Shown piece by piece: positions 38,206 through 46,838 of a stretch of 64,000 nt of DNA. This DNA is from a virus. Every line of letters starts with the position of its first letter. Position 1 is the stretch's first letter. The translations under genes were made by a program, and so were the position numbers. The stretch lies in the IMG/VR virus record IMGVR_UViG_3300025727_000603, positions 1-64,000 of that record; one strand, written 5' to 3'. The notes under the pieces are model-generated. The model ran no database searches and was not told the DNA's origin. It was given only the letters and a program-made list of their open reading frames with translations.

Positions 38206-38976
38206 ATGAGCAGGCGAATTGGTGTAGTATATAAATGGCAAATACATAATAAGATAAATGGATCTTTATTCTATGCATTTGAGTATGCAGTATACCTCAA
38301 AACTGAGCTATACATAGTAGGAATCACAAAAGAAGATTTAAATCTAGTTAACAATATCTTCAGAGCAAAATACTCTATTTCTCCGGTGAATATTAAATCA
38401 ATTAATGTAACTAATTTATATAGCCTTGATCTCCAGAAAACTCTATTAGTTGATATTAAATCGTTCTATAATGTAAAGGAATTCCTGACAGGAGATGTTC
38501 ATGTATTCTCCGATGTATCTCATCCTATGTTTAGATATAAGAATGAAAGGAGTGTAACATACTATGGATCATATGATTATCAGAATTATGATGTATTTAA
38601 TTATCTTAAATTAAACTTTTCTATATTTAAAGATATTATAAAGTCTGAAGATAAAACCTTTGTATCAGGGGTGTATCCATTCTTAGGATTCTCGAAATAT
38701 CGGAATAAAGATAATATTATAATGAAAGAACATTATGTGGGTCGTGGAGATTTATTTGAATTAATATCTTCAGTAGTATATGTACATAGCTCACGTGATA
38801 CTAATAATAGAATAATTCCAGAAGCCTTTTATTACTCTAAGAAAATTAAAATCATTGAAGAACTAGAGAATATAATAGACTCTGTTACTCTTAGATATAA
38901 TGATATTAAGACTAATGGTCTTTCTAATTATACATTATCCCGTGACGATATGATGATACAAGGAATGCTAGGATGA
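38206..38976 (+). CDS. Glycosyltransferase-like protein, 256 aa, tentative
   Basis: The protein has an alternating alpha/beta layout with no clear N-terminal nucleotide-sugar motif. Near the C-terminus SSRDTNNRIIPEAFYYSKK (about 195-213) resembles the acidic/Arg...PEA loop that binds the sugar nucleotide in GT-B enzymes. It overlaps the next gene by four bases (ATGA); that gene has a comparable size and a similar terminal motif. Glycan transfer onto a virion protein would fit the neighbourhood. It could equally be a non-catalytic relative; confidence in function is low. Confidence 0.4.
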   Translation: MSRRIGVVYKWQIHNKINGSLFYAFEYAVYLKTELYIVGITKEDLNLVNNIFRAKYSISPVNIKSINVTNLYSLDLQKTLLVDIKSFYNVKEFLTGDVHVFSDVSHPMFRYKNERSVTYYGSYDYQNYDVFNYLKLNFSIFKDIIKSEDKTFVSGVYPFLGFSKYRNKDNIIMKEHYVGRGDLFELISSVVYVHSSRDTNNRIIPEAFYYSKKIKIIEELENIIDSVTLRYNDIKTNGLSNYTLSRDDMMIQGMLG

Positions 38977-39929
38977 GTAAAATACTACAATTACCTAAAG
39001 AATATGAATTATGGTTGACTTATTCATGGAGTAATGACAACCACGGCATATGTGGTCATACTTTTGAAGTCATTGATTACTACCATATATTAAAAAACCA
39101 TTTTAAAGTTGGTATATTATTAGCTGAAGATATAGATATGAATATGTTTGTTCAGGCTATTCAAGAGAAATACGATTTTAATACTGATGAACTTAAAGAT
39201 ATAAAGCGAAATACTCTTTTTAAAAAGAGACCTAGACTAGTATCAGGATCTAATATTATCTTTACTGATGGTGGTGTATTATCAACAAAAGATAGTACAT
39301 TACTATTTGATAATATCTTTCATATGGCTTGTGGTGATAAAGAAATAAAAGATAATACAAAAGAAAATGTGTGGATACTTCAAGATGATAGAGTTTATGA
39401 CCCAGTAACTCTTAATGGTATTAATTACAAAAAGAAGATACTATTTTCTAGATTAAAACGACTTAAACGACCTGCATTATTCCCTGGCTGGTTAAGAACT
39501 ATTATGCTATATTCTACTAAGAATTGTCGTAATATTCCAGAAGCTCAAATTAAAAAAATATCTAATAAGTATAAAGGATATCATATAATGGTGCTTACTA
39601 ACTCAGAAAATAAAGGTAAAGACTCTGAGTGGATTAAATATTATGAAGTACCTACAAAGGATCTATTTAATCGGTTTATTATGTATTATTATACACCTAT
39701 AGAAAGGAAGCATGATTGTTCTCCTAGGTTTATAGCTGAGTGTAGGTATTATAATAAACAAGTTGTATACGATTCTAAAATAAACGATGAGTATCTTCAG
39801 ACGGACTTAGGGTTAAAGTATAGAATGCAGGATATTGAAGAGGACTTTGAGTCTTTATACTTAGAGGAAAATGATGACATAATTAATATTATTAAGAATA
39901 TTATATATAATGAGCCCAATAAACTATAA
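38973..39929 (+). CDS. Second glycosyltransferase-like protein, 318 aa, tentative
   Basis: LWLTYSWSNDNHGICGHTF at the N-terminus is followed by alternating alpha/beta structure. YTPIERKHDCSPRFIAECRYYNKQVVYD (quoted in two parts: YTPIERKHDCSP, then RFIAECRYYNKQVVYD; about 240-267) looks like the donor-binding region of GT-B glycosyltransferases, where a selected acidic residue and an EC/EA helix precede a 'different strand'. It forms a pair with the preceding gene and overlaps the next radical SAM gene by 20 bases. The acceptor cannot be predicted. Confidence 0.4.
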   Translation: MSKILQLPKEYELWLTYSWSNDNHGICGHTFEVIDYYHILKNHFKVGILLAEDIDMNMFVQAIQEKYDFNTDELKDIKRNTLFKKRPRLVSGSNIIFTDGGVLSTKDSTLLFDNIFHMACGDKEIKDNTKENVWILQDDRVYDPVTLNGINYKKKILFSRLKRLKRPALFPGWLRTIMLYSTKNCRNIPEAQIKKISNKYKGYHIMVLTNSENKGKDSEWIKYYEVPTKDLFNRFIMYYYTPIERKHDCSPRFIAECRYYNKQVVYDSKINDEYLQTDLGLKYRMQDIEEDFESLYLEENDDIINIIKNIIYNEPNKL

Positions 39930-40956
39930 CATTGTATCACATCATAAGATTCAGCCTGAAAATAAAGACAAACTATGTTCAAGAGCTAAGTTAGACACAG
40001 GTACTCATTGTAATTATGACTGTGAGTTCTGCTATTACGGAGAACAACTCCATATTCGTACTGATACTGATGTTATAAAGAAACGTATTGATTATCTCTG
40101 GGATACAGGTATGGAAGAAATAGACTTCTCTGGAGGGGAATCTTCTATACATAAAGACTTTTTTGAGCTAATACAATATACCAAAGATAAAGGTTTCTCT
40201 AACATATCTACACTATCTAATGGACACAAATTCTCCAAGATTGACTTTATGCGCAAGGCCTATGATGCTGGCCTAACAGAAATATTATTTTCTGTTCACG
40301 GCGCTAATGGAAGTATACATGATAAAATAGTAAGACGATCAGGAGCATTTAATCGTATTATTAAAGCTATTAATCTCTGTAGAGAAGTAGGTATTAAAGT
40401 TCGTATCAATACTACTGTTACTATGGAAAACTTTACTGCTTTATCAGAATTCTCTACACTAATTCAAAGTCTCGATGCTGATGTATTTGAGGTTAACTAC
40501 TTACCCCTAAATCATTGGGATGACGCTAAGACACAGATACCATTAGATTATAATGTAGTATGTACTGAAATAAAAAAGTCTATTGACATACTTAAATCAG
40601 CAGTTAAAATAATTAATGTTAGATATACTCCATACTGTTACATGGGAGGGTATGAGAAATATGTATGCTCTACATATCAACATATATGGGATGTCTATGA
40701 TTGGAATATCGGGGTATATGACTATTCTGTTGATCCTCAGGTATATAAAAAAGATCCTCTAAAACATCTACTTAAAGTAGCTAAAGAAAATAGAAATCAA
40801 ACATATATGAAACCTAAATCATGTATGGGATGTAAGTATTTTTTTATATGTGATGGTATTGAGACTGAAAATAACTCTACTCTACCCTTAGCAATAAAAG
40901 GTGAATTGATATATAATCCTATACATTATCGTAAAGGATATTATGAATCTATTTGA
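39910..40956 (+). CDS. Radical SAM protein with shortened C-terminal cysteine domain
   Basis: C34, C38 and C41 (HCNYDCEFCYYGE) form the SAM-cluster motif. FSGGESSIHKDF replaces GGEP; TLSNGH and SVHGANGSIHDKIV are further barrel strands. At the C-terminus a CMGCKYFFICDG stretch (about 311-322) gives C-x2-C-x5-C, a twitch/SPASM-like half. It is 348 residues and resembles MoaA/PqqE-like enzymes in layout. It overlaps the GT-like gene by 20 bases and the next radical SAM gene by 14. The substrate is unknown. Confidence 0.82.
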   Translation: MSPINYNIVSHHKIQPENKDKLCSRAKLDTGTHCNYDCEFCYYGEQLHIRTDTDVIKKRIDYLWDTGMEEIDFSGGESSIHKDFFELIQYTKDKGFSNISTLSNGHKFSKIDFMRKAYDAGLTEILFSVHGANGSIHDKIVRRSGAFNRIIKAINLCREVGIKVRINTTVTMENFTALSEFSTLIQSLDADVFEVNYLPLNHWDDAKTQIPLDYNVVCTEIKKSIDILKSAVKIINVRYTPYCYMGGYEKYVCSTYQHIWDVYDWNIGVYDYSVDPQVYKKDPLKHLLKVAKENRNQTYMKPKSCMGCKYFFICDGIETENNSTLPLAIKGELIYNPIHYRKGYYESI

Positions 40957-42004
40957 ATTAATACCAACAGATGAGTATCCTACATTCGACTTTAAAGTTA
41001 CATTAAAACCCTCATTTAGATGTAATCAAGCTTGTTGGTTCTGTACTGAATATGATAATAATTCGTATGAATGGTCAAAAGTGGATTGTAATAAAGTATT
41101 AGATAAGCTTGATAATGTATTAAAACCTTATCAATCTATTTTTATATACTTCTATGGTGGTGAGCCTACTCTATCTAAATATTATGAGTATCTACATTAT
41201 GAGATTACTAGAAGACACAGACATAAAAAATTATTTATACAGACACAAACTAATGGTTCTATGGAGACTGAGAGGTTAAAAACTTTTCTTAATACATTAG
41301 AATTATATGATGGGCATACATTAGATATATCAACTTCTGTACATCTTAATAAACAGAAGATTGAAAATCTAATAGATAAGCTTAAAATATTAAGAGAGTA
41401 TAATGTACTAGGTAATATATTTCCTTCTACTGAATACCTTCATGAAGAACAATTTATAGAAGAGTTGAAGTTAATGATACAGGAATTTGATAATAAAGTC
41501 AAGATAAAATTCACAGAAATTGGTTTAGGAGTTATTAATTCAAGAGAAGCTCAATTATATCCTTTGGATCAAGGTGATATTAAATCATTTGAATTTAGAT
41601 ATTTTACACAGAAATATCCTTTTCTACTTAATCATCTTGAAGAGGGATTTAATTTTCAGGTAGATGATAAGGTTGTTAACTATTCTATGGTGAAAGCTAA
41701 TGATATACATAAACAAGTGAGATTTATGAAGTGTGAGTGCGGCACTAAGAATCTTGTTATAGACCATAACCTAAAGATGTATAGGTGTAATGACGACTTT
41801 TATAACAACATAGGTATACAAGATATAACAGAGGATATAGAGATAAAAAATAAGTATTGTCTTAATAAGGCTTGTTATGATGGTCTAGAGTTTAGGAAAT
41901 GGAAACCTATCACTATACAACCTCAGAAGGATATACCAGAATTTTGTAAACCATGTACCTCGGCATATTGTTCATATAATTGTAGGAGAGATAATAATGA
42001 ATAA
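40943..42004 (+). CDS. Radical SAM protein with C-terminal cysteine cluster
   Basis: C27, C31 and C34 (RCNQACWFC) are followed by FYGGEPTLSKYYEYL (about 72-86) and QTQTNGS. The C-terminus contains several pairs (MKCECGTKN, YRCNDD, then CKPCTSAYCSYNC), suggesting one or two auxiliary clusters. It is 353 residues with a Shine-Dalgarno AAAGGA. The next radical SAM gene starts eight bases before its stop. No closer subfamily could be named. Confidence 0.82.
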   Translation: MNLFELIPTDEYPTFDFKVTLKPSFRCNQACWFCTEYDNNSYEWSKVDCNKVLDKLDNVLKPYQSIFIYFYGGEPTLSKYYEYLHYEITRRHRHKKLFIQTQTNGSMETERLKTFLNTLELYDGHTLDISTSVHLNKQKIENLIDKLKILREYNVLGNIFPSTEYLHEEQFIEELKLMIQEFDNKVKIKFTEIGLGVINSREAQLYPLDQGDIKSFEFRYFTQKYPFLLNHLEEGFNFQVDDKVVNYSMVKANDIHKQVRFMKCECGTKNLVIDHNLKMYRCNDDFYNNIGIQDITEDIEIKNKYCLNKACYDGLEFRKWKPITIQPQKDIPEFCKPCTSAYCSYNCRRDNNE

Positions 42005-42842
42005 AGATTGTATTCAGGAACTAGAAATTGATTTAATTGATGCCTGTAACCTATCATGCCCTTTATGTAATAGGAATGTATTAAAGTCTAAAGATGGTTA
42101 TATCCCTTTAGATGAATGGATCTCTATTTTTGATCAGTACAAATATCTAAAGGCTATATTCCTCATTGGAACTAGATCTGAACACACATTATATCCAGAA
42201 TTTTTAAACCTCATGAGGTACTTTAAGAGTAGAGGATTATCAATTATTATATCGACTAATGGTTGTACTAATAAATTAAATTTTTGGTCTGAATTAAAAG
42301 ATATACTACAAGTCGAAGATGAAGTTCGATTTGCCGTTGATGGTATTACCCAAGATATATATGAGCAATATAGAGTTGGTGGTAATCTAGAAAAATTAAT
42401 GAATAATCATAAAGCTTTTAAATCAGAGAAAGATAATGATATAATGCAATATATTAGATTTGAGCATAACCAGCATGAAGACATTACTGAGTTCCTTCAG
42501 CAGTTCTCTGGATTAAGAACTACTAATTCCTCTTTTGAAGGTAATCATGATGGTTCTATTGTTAAACAAACTCCTCAGGATTCTAAGAGATATAACTTAG
42601 TTACAAAAATTATACGGAATAGAAAACCAAATATAAGCTGTGAAACTAAGGGTAAGATGCACTTTATTAACCACAGAGGTCAGACTTCTCCTTGTTGTTA
42701 TTATAATGAAGATGTTGTACTTCAGGGTGGTGAATGGGATGGGACATATGAAGATATTGAAGCAGCTAAATTTGACTTTTGTACAATAATGTGTGATAAG
42801 TTTTGTACGAATCTGTTAAAGTCGTTAGATATAGAATTATGA
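41997..42842 (+). CDS. Radical SAM protein, variant lacking GGEP
   Basis: C17, C21 and C24 lie in ACNLSCPLC. The usual GGEP strand is replaced by FLIGTRSEHTLYPEFL (about 55-70), which has lost the glycine-glutamate pair. STNGC and FAVDGITQDIYEQYRVGG follow, as in MoaA-type and tungsten-cofactor-like enzymes. The C-terminal region has SPCCYY and a final CTIMCDKFC. It is 281 residues. The altered second motif may change SAM binding or indicate divergence. It is coupled to the GT2 gene by an ATGA overlap. Confidence 0.78.
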   Translation: MNKDCIQELEIDLIDACNLSCPLCNRNVLKSKDGYIPLDEWISIFDQYKYLKAIFLIGTRSEHTLYPEFLNLMRYFKSRGLSIIISTNGCTNKLNFWSELKDILQVEDEVRFAVDGITQDIYEQYRVGGNLEKLMNNHKAFKSEKDNDIMQYIRFEHNQHEDITEFLQQFSGLRTTNSSFEGNHDGSIVKQTPQDSKRYNLVTKIIRNRKPNISCETKGKMHFINHRGQTSPCCYYNEDVVLQGGEWDGTYEDIEAAKFDFCTIMCDKFCTNLLKSLDIEL

Positions 42843-43402
42843 GAGTATCTATATTAATACTAACACATAATAGACCTCTCTTATTTAAGCGGTGTATTTC
42901 ATCAGTATTATTAAATAAACCAGAGAATGTAGAAATATTAGTTAATAATGATTCAAAAGATATAAAGGAGATTGCTGGTGCGACATATTATTATAAAACT
43001 CATTCGGATCTAAGTGATACTTATAAGTATCTATTTAATAAGGCCTCAGGTGAATTTATATATTTTTTAGAAGACGATGATTATGTATCTTCTGACTTTT
43101 GGAAGATACTATCTCAGGTTAAAGAGAATACAGTATTTAGATATATCCCTGAGAAGAGTATTAAGTTATACTATGAATACTTTATACATAACCCTTCATT
43201 TGAAGAACATTTTCAATTAGGGCAACTGGTATTTAAAAAGAAATCATTAACCTCCTTTCCAAAAGGTAATAATATACACAATGATTATCAACTATATAAA
43301 TCTCTTTCGGGTTCGATAATGAATGATCGAAGACCAATTTATACACAAACTACTGATGGTAACGACAATATAAGTTTTGATGAATATCCAGAAACAATAT
43401 GA
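42839..43402 (+). CDS. GT2-family glycosyltransferase, short
   Basis: The start is placed at the ATG overlapping the upstream TGA (ATGA), which gives MRVSILILTHNRPLLFKRCI directly; a longer in-frame start at 42803 adds 12 unlikely residues. The GT-A fold motifs are ILTHNRP, then VEILVNNDS (donor binding), then FIYFLEDDDYVSSDF with the metal-binding DxD. At 187 residues it is about the minimum for a GT2 catalytic domain. It transfers a sugar from an NDP donor to an unknown acceptor. It is embedded between radical SAM genes. Confidence 0.82.
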   Translation: MRVSILILTHNRPLLFKRCISSVLLNKPENVEILVNNDSKDIKEIAGATYYYKTHSDLSDTYKYLFNKASGEFIYFLEDDDYVSSDFWKILSQVKENTVFRYIPEKSIKLYYEYFIHNPSFEEHFQLGQLVFKKKSLTSFPKGNNIHNDYQLYKSLSGSIMNDRRPIYTQTTDGNDNISFDEYPETI

Positions 43403-44327
43403 TGTAAAGCATAAAATGCAAAGACTCTATGTACATTGGGATGTATCTACTCAATGTCAATTAGAGTGTTCGTATTGTTATGCCATAAAAGACTATGGTT
43501 CAGAGTGGGGTAATATTGATTCATGGGTACGTCAAAAGTTAGTAATTAGGAATATAGCCCACTCAACTCTTCCTGTCTTTCTTGGCCTCCTAGGAGGTGA
43601 ACCTACAATACATCCTCGTTATAATGAGTTAGTAGCTCTTTGCCATGAAGCTATATCTAAACACAAAGATGGTAGACTATATATTACTACTAATGGTTTA
43701 AATCCTACTCGTTGGTTTGAGAAATTAAAGTACTATGATAATATGTATTTTTTATGGTCAGCTCATTTCGAATATGAAGATAAATATGGTACTGGGTTTC
43801 AAAGGATTATAGATAATATAAAGGTGGTAACAGACAAAGGGTTTAGATCTAAGATAAATGTAATGTTAAATCCTGACCCAAAAACTTGGCCTAAGATACA
43901 TGCTCTGGTAGACCAATTAGAAAAGATAGAGGGTCTAGAGATACATCCACATTTCTTATATAACGAGGGGAATGTACATGATCTTTATAAATATTCACCT
44001 GAGTTTTATGAAGAGTTTAAGAGATTTGAGGATTATCCCAATTATCTAGTGTTTGAGGATAATGGTGAAAAGACTATATATAATGACTACACCATATTTA
44101 ATAATAAGAAGACTTCATTTACTGGATGGGATTGTTACAATAATAACTATGAAATTGATTATAAAGGAAGTGTAAATAGATTCTGTTTTGATGAGTCAGA
44201 TGATCTAATTACTAACTTTAACTTTTTTCGTGACATAGGAAAGGTGACACCAGTTAAATGTCCCCACTCAACATGCAACTGTGATGGATTACTAAAGATA
44301 TGCAAAGTGAATCGAAAAAACTTGTAA
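43380..44327 (+). CDS. Radical SAM protein with CDGLLKI C-terminal tail
   Basis: The start is taken at the ATG 43380 (a TTG lies three bases upstream). QCQLECSYC gives C26, C30 and C33; LLGGEPTIHPRYNELV and ITTNGL follow. A central GWDCYNNNYEIDYKG begins the terminal cysteine section, which ends in VKCPHSTCNCDGLLKICK. The same CDGLLKI tail recurs in the unrelated-looking protein at 45214-45963. It overlaps the GT2 gene by 23 bases and the next radical SAM gene by 28. The substrate is unknown. Confidence 0.82.
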   Translation: MNIQKQYDVKHKMQRLYVHWDVSTQCQLECSYCYAIKDYGSEWGNIDSWVRQKLVIRNIAHSTLPVFLGLLGGEPTIHPRYNELVALCHEAISKHKDGRLYITTNGLNPTRWFEKLKYYDNMYFLWSAHFEYEDKYGTGFQRIIDNIKVVTDKGFRSKINVMLNPDPKTWPKIHALVDQLEKIEGLEIHPHFLYNEGNVHDLYKYSPEFYEEFKRFEDYPNYLVFEDNGEKTIYNDYTIFNNKKTSFTGWDCYNNNYEIDYKGSVNRFCFDESDDLITNFNFFRDIGKVTPVKCPHSTCNCDGLLKICKVNRKNL

Positions 44328-45217
44328 AGTCCGGCCGAGCAAAAGCTGATGTCTATATTGGGTATGATATAACTTATAGATGTAATTTAAGATGTGAGTA
44401 TTGTTATGTACTACATAAGCTTGATAACAAATTAACGGGTAACAAGTTTATAGCTACCATGGTTTTATTAAAATTAAAACGATTTCTCTCAGAGAATAAA
44501 GATAAAACTGTAGAATTTGATATTTTAGGAGGTGAGCCTTTATCGTTCGAGGGACTTACTGAATATGTACATAAACTAGAAGATATTCGACTAGAATATA
44601 ACAATCTTAAAATTATAACAATTACAACTAACGGAGTATTCCCTACACTCCCTAATTTTAATGATATTGAATATAATAATAATATTCAATTTCAGGTGTC
44701 GTATCATAACTACTCAAATAATATCAAACTTTTAAAGGAGAACCTACTAAAGTTTCTAAGAATTACAGATCTAGTTACATTAACAATTCATTTATATGAT
44801 GATAAATTAAGAATTCAAGAGATTAGAGATATTATAGAGTTCTGTAATTCTAATCATATACATACTTGTACTATAGATATTAACGACCTTGGTAATGATT
44901 TTAAAATGGTAAATAATTCTGTATTCACTGAGATATCAGACTTAACTTCTCTAGATAATATTAAAAATTATCAAGTAGGTAACACAGAGATGTCAAGAAA
45001 GAATATACATGACATAAACTGGATAAAGGACTCAATGAAATACTGTAATCTTTCTTGTTTTAATATAGATTACTACGGTGACATTACAGCGGATTGTAAT
45101 TATACTTTAGATAGAAAAAATATTACAACATCTGATATAGAACTCTATAAAGTATACTGTAAACATATATCGTGTATGGGTGGTTCTGGTTTAGACCAGA
45201 AGAAGGAATATGTATGA
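44300..45217 (+). CDS. Radical SAM protein
   Basis: YRCNLRCEYCYVL supplies C28, C32 and C35. ILGGEPLSFEGLTEYV (about 75-90) and ITITTNG are the next barrel motifs. The C-terminus has YCNLSCFNIDYYG, TADCNYTLD and YCKHISCMGG, i.e. three cysteine pairs that could bind auxiliary clusters. It is 305 residues. It is coupled by a four-base ATGA overlap to the following gene and looks like a paralogue of the preceding radical SAM protein. Confidence 0.82.
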   Translation: MQSESKKLVKSGRAKADVYIGYDITYRCNLRCEYCYVLHKLDNKLTGNKFIATMVLLKLKRFLSENKDKTVEFDILGGEPLSFEGLTEYVHKLEDIRLEYNNLKIITITTNGVFPTLPNFNDIEYNNNIQFQVSYHNYSNNIKLLKENLLKFLRITDLVTLTIHLYDDKLRIQEIRDIIEFCNSNHIHTCTIDINDLGNDFKMVNNSVFTEISDLTSLDNIKNYQVGNTEMSRKNIHDINWIKDSMKYCNLSCFNIDYYGDITADCNYTLDRKNITTSDIELYKVYCKHISCMGGSGLDQKKEYV

Positions 45218-45963
45218 TAATTAACCAGCTTAAACTATATAGGCGATGGGAACGTATAATGTCTAAGGGTCATTCTCTATCTCCCACGATGTTTAGTCTA
45301 AAGAAAACACTCTACTTTAATAATAAAGTATCAAAACTTCTATATAAAGACACAGGTGTGTTGGTTGACGTAAAATCAATTATTCCTTTAGTAAGTCATG
45401 AAAACAAGTTTACATATAATTGTGTCATTAACTCTAAAAAATATGTATTAAAGAATGAGCTACGGCGTAATATAGAATCAACTCTTATATATCAATTTTA
45501 CTATTTTGATAAATTGAAAAAGAGATATCCATTTGTTTTTGAGAGATTTAGGACAAAGGAAGATGTTCTAAAGTATAATTCGATTAAGGCAAAAGAATTA
45601 ATTAATTTTATAGGCTCCTACGAATACTCTATACAAGAACACCTTCCAGAGTTATTAGAGGAAACTGATAATTTTTTTGTATTTAAATACTATGATATTA
45701 TAGAGTATTCAGAGGATGAATATAAGAATAATATGCATACCTTATTAAATATATTTAATAATGATATTGTACCTATAGTTTTAGCGCGCCAGAATGTCGC
45801 GAAGTTAGTAGACTCAGATAAGTTTATAATGTATGATATTGATATATTAAATAAAGATCCTATAATTAATTGGCCACGCGAGGGAGTTTGTACGATAGCT
45901 CCCTCTGGAATGGATGATAACAATTGTGATGGTCTTCTCAAAATATATAAGGAGAAGAAATGA
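45214..45963 (+). CDS. Unassigned protein with possible kinase-like layout and CDGLLKI tail
   Basis: The start is the ATG overlapping the upstream TGA, after AGAAGGA; a longer in-frame start 14 residues upstream lies inside the radical SAM gene. KKYVLKNELRRNIESTL (about 84-100) and FIMYDIDIL (about 205-213) vaguely recall the Lys/Glu and Asp-x-Asp elements of kinase/aminoglycoside-phosphotransferase folds, but no HxDxxxxN loop is clear. The end (NNCDGLLKIYKEKK) nearly repeats the tail of the radical SAM protein at 43380. It is 249 residues. Function is open. Confidence 0.5.
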   Translation: MIINQLKLYRRWERIMSKGHSLSPTMFSLKKTLYFNNKVSKLLYKDTGVLVDVKSIIPLVSHENKFTYNCVINSKKYVLKNELRRNIESTLIYQFYYFDKLKKRYPFVFERFRTKEDVLKYNSIKAKELINFIGSYEYSIQEHLPELLEETDNFFVFKYYDIIEYSEDEYKNNMHTLLNIFNNDIVPIVLARQNVAKLVDSDKFIMYDIDILNKDPIINWPREGVCTIAPSGMDDNNCDGLLKIYKEKK

Positions 45964-46838
45964 AAATACAGGTTAAATTAGCTGGTGCGGTATCTCATTA
46001 TAATTTATTTAAATTATTAAAAAAATCTATTCAGAGGTATCAAGGGATATTTGATTTTACTGTTTATGATGCACCCAATCTTTGTAAATGGAATGCTGGT
46101 CGTGTAAATCGTGATATAACAATAACGCCGGAAATGGTAAGGTGGTATAATGACGCAGGGATAGGGGTGGCATTTACATTCACAAATGATATTATTGATG
46201 TCACTGATCCGGTGGGTATTGACTTATTAGAGATGCTTGATCACAATCCATTGAATTCTATAATACTAATAAACGATGACTTCAGGGAATTTTTGCGTGA
46301 GTCATACCCAAAATATAAATTAACTTTCTCTATTACTGGGCATCCGAATGATATAACTATAACAAATAAATTATTACAACATTATCTCAATTTAGAATCT
46401 AAGTATGATGTTATTGTTCCTAGATTTGAAATGACCTTTAATTCAGAATTTCTTTCGGCCATTGATTCTAAAAAATATGAACCTATAACAAATGACACTT
46501 GCATATATGGATGTAATATATTGAGAGAGCATATGTCTACCATAGCAGATAAGAATAGGATGTATGATAACCCTTGGGTAGACATGGAACATGGTGAGGC
46601 ATTTAAGGTAGAGGAGTGTTGGATAAAACATTTTGATCCTGATGTCGGGTCAGATAAAGATAGAGAAGAATATGGAGAAGAACTTGGGATGGATTTTACA
46701 AAGAGTATGTATACAAGGGCTCTAAAATCTGGGTATCGTAGATTTAAAGTTATGGGCCGTGAACTTGGTAGTTTAGAACTTCGTACTGAAATTATAAACA
46801 ATCTTAAATTATTAAAAGAAGCATATGAAGAAATCTAA
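45960..46838 (+). CDS. Unassigned alpha/beta protein, possibly TIM-barrel/U32-like
   Basis: MKIQVKLAGAVSHYNLFKLL opens a regular strand-helix series, with LCKWNAGRVN (about 40-49), GIGVAFTFTNDI, NSIILINDDFREFL, YKLTFSITGHPNDI and FKVMGREL near the end. The order of strands and the CIYGCNI and EECWIKHF cysteines recall peptidase U32/YhbU-like barrels, some of which are radical-independent partners in RNA or cofactor modification. The resemblance is weak. It overlaps its neighbours by 4 and 14 bases, within the radical SAM run. Confidence 0.45.
   Translation: MKIQVKLAGAVSHYNLFKLLKKSIQRYQGIFDFTVYDAPNLCKWNAGRVNRDITITPEMVRWYNDAGIGVAFTFTNDIIDVTDPVGIDLLEMLDHNPLNSIILINDDFREFLRESYPKYKLTFSITGHPNDITITNKLLQHYLNLESKYDVIVPRFEMTFNSEFLSAIDSKKYEPITNDTCIYGCNILREHMSTIADKNRMYDNPWVDMEHGEAFKVEECWIKHFDPDVGSDKDREEYGEELGMDFTKSMYTRALKSGYRRFKVMGRELGSLELRTEIINNLKLLKEAYEEI

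Noticed and set aside
46382-46801. 139-residue minus-strand ORF
   Set aside because: It is antisense to a tightly coupled + strand gene and has no recognisable domain.
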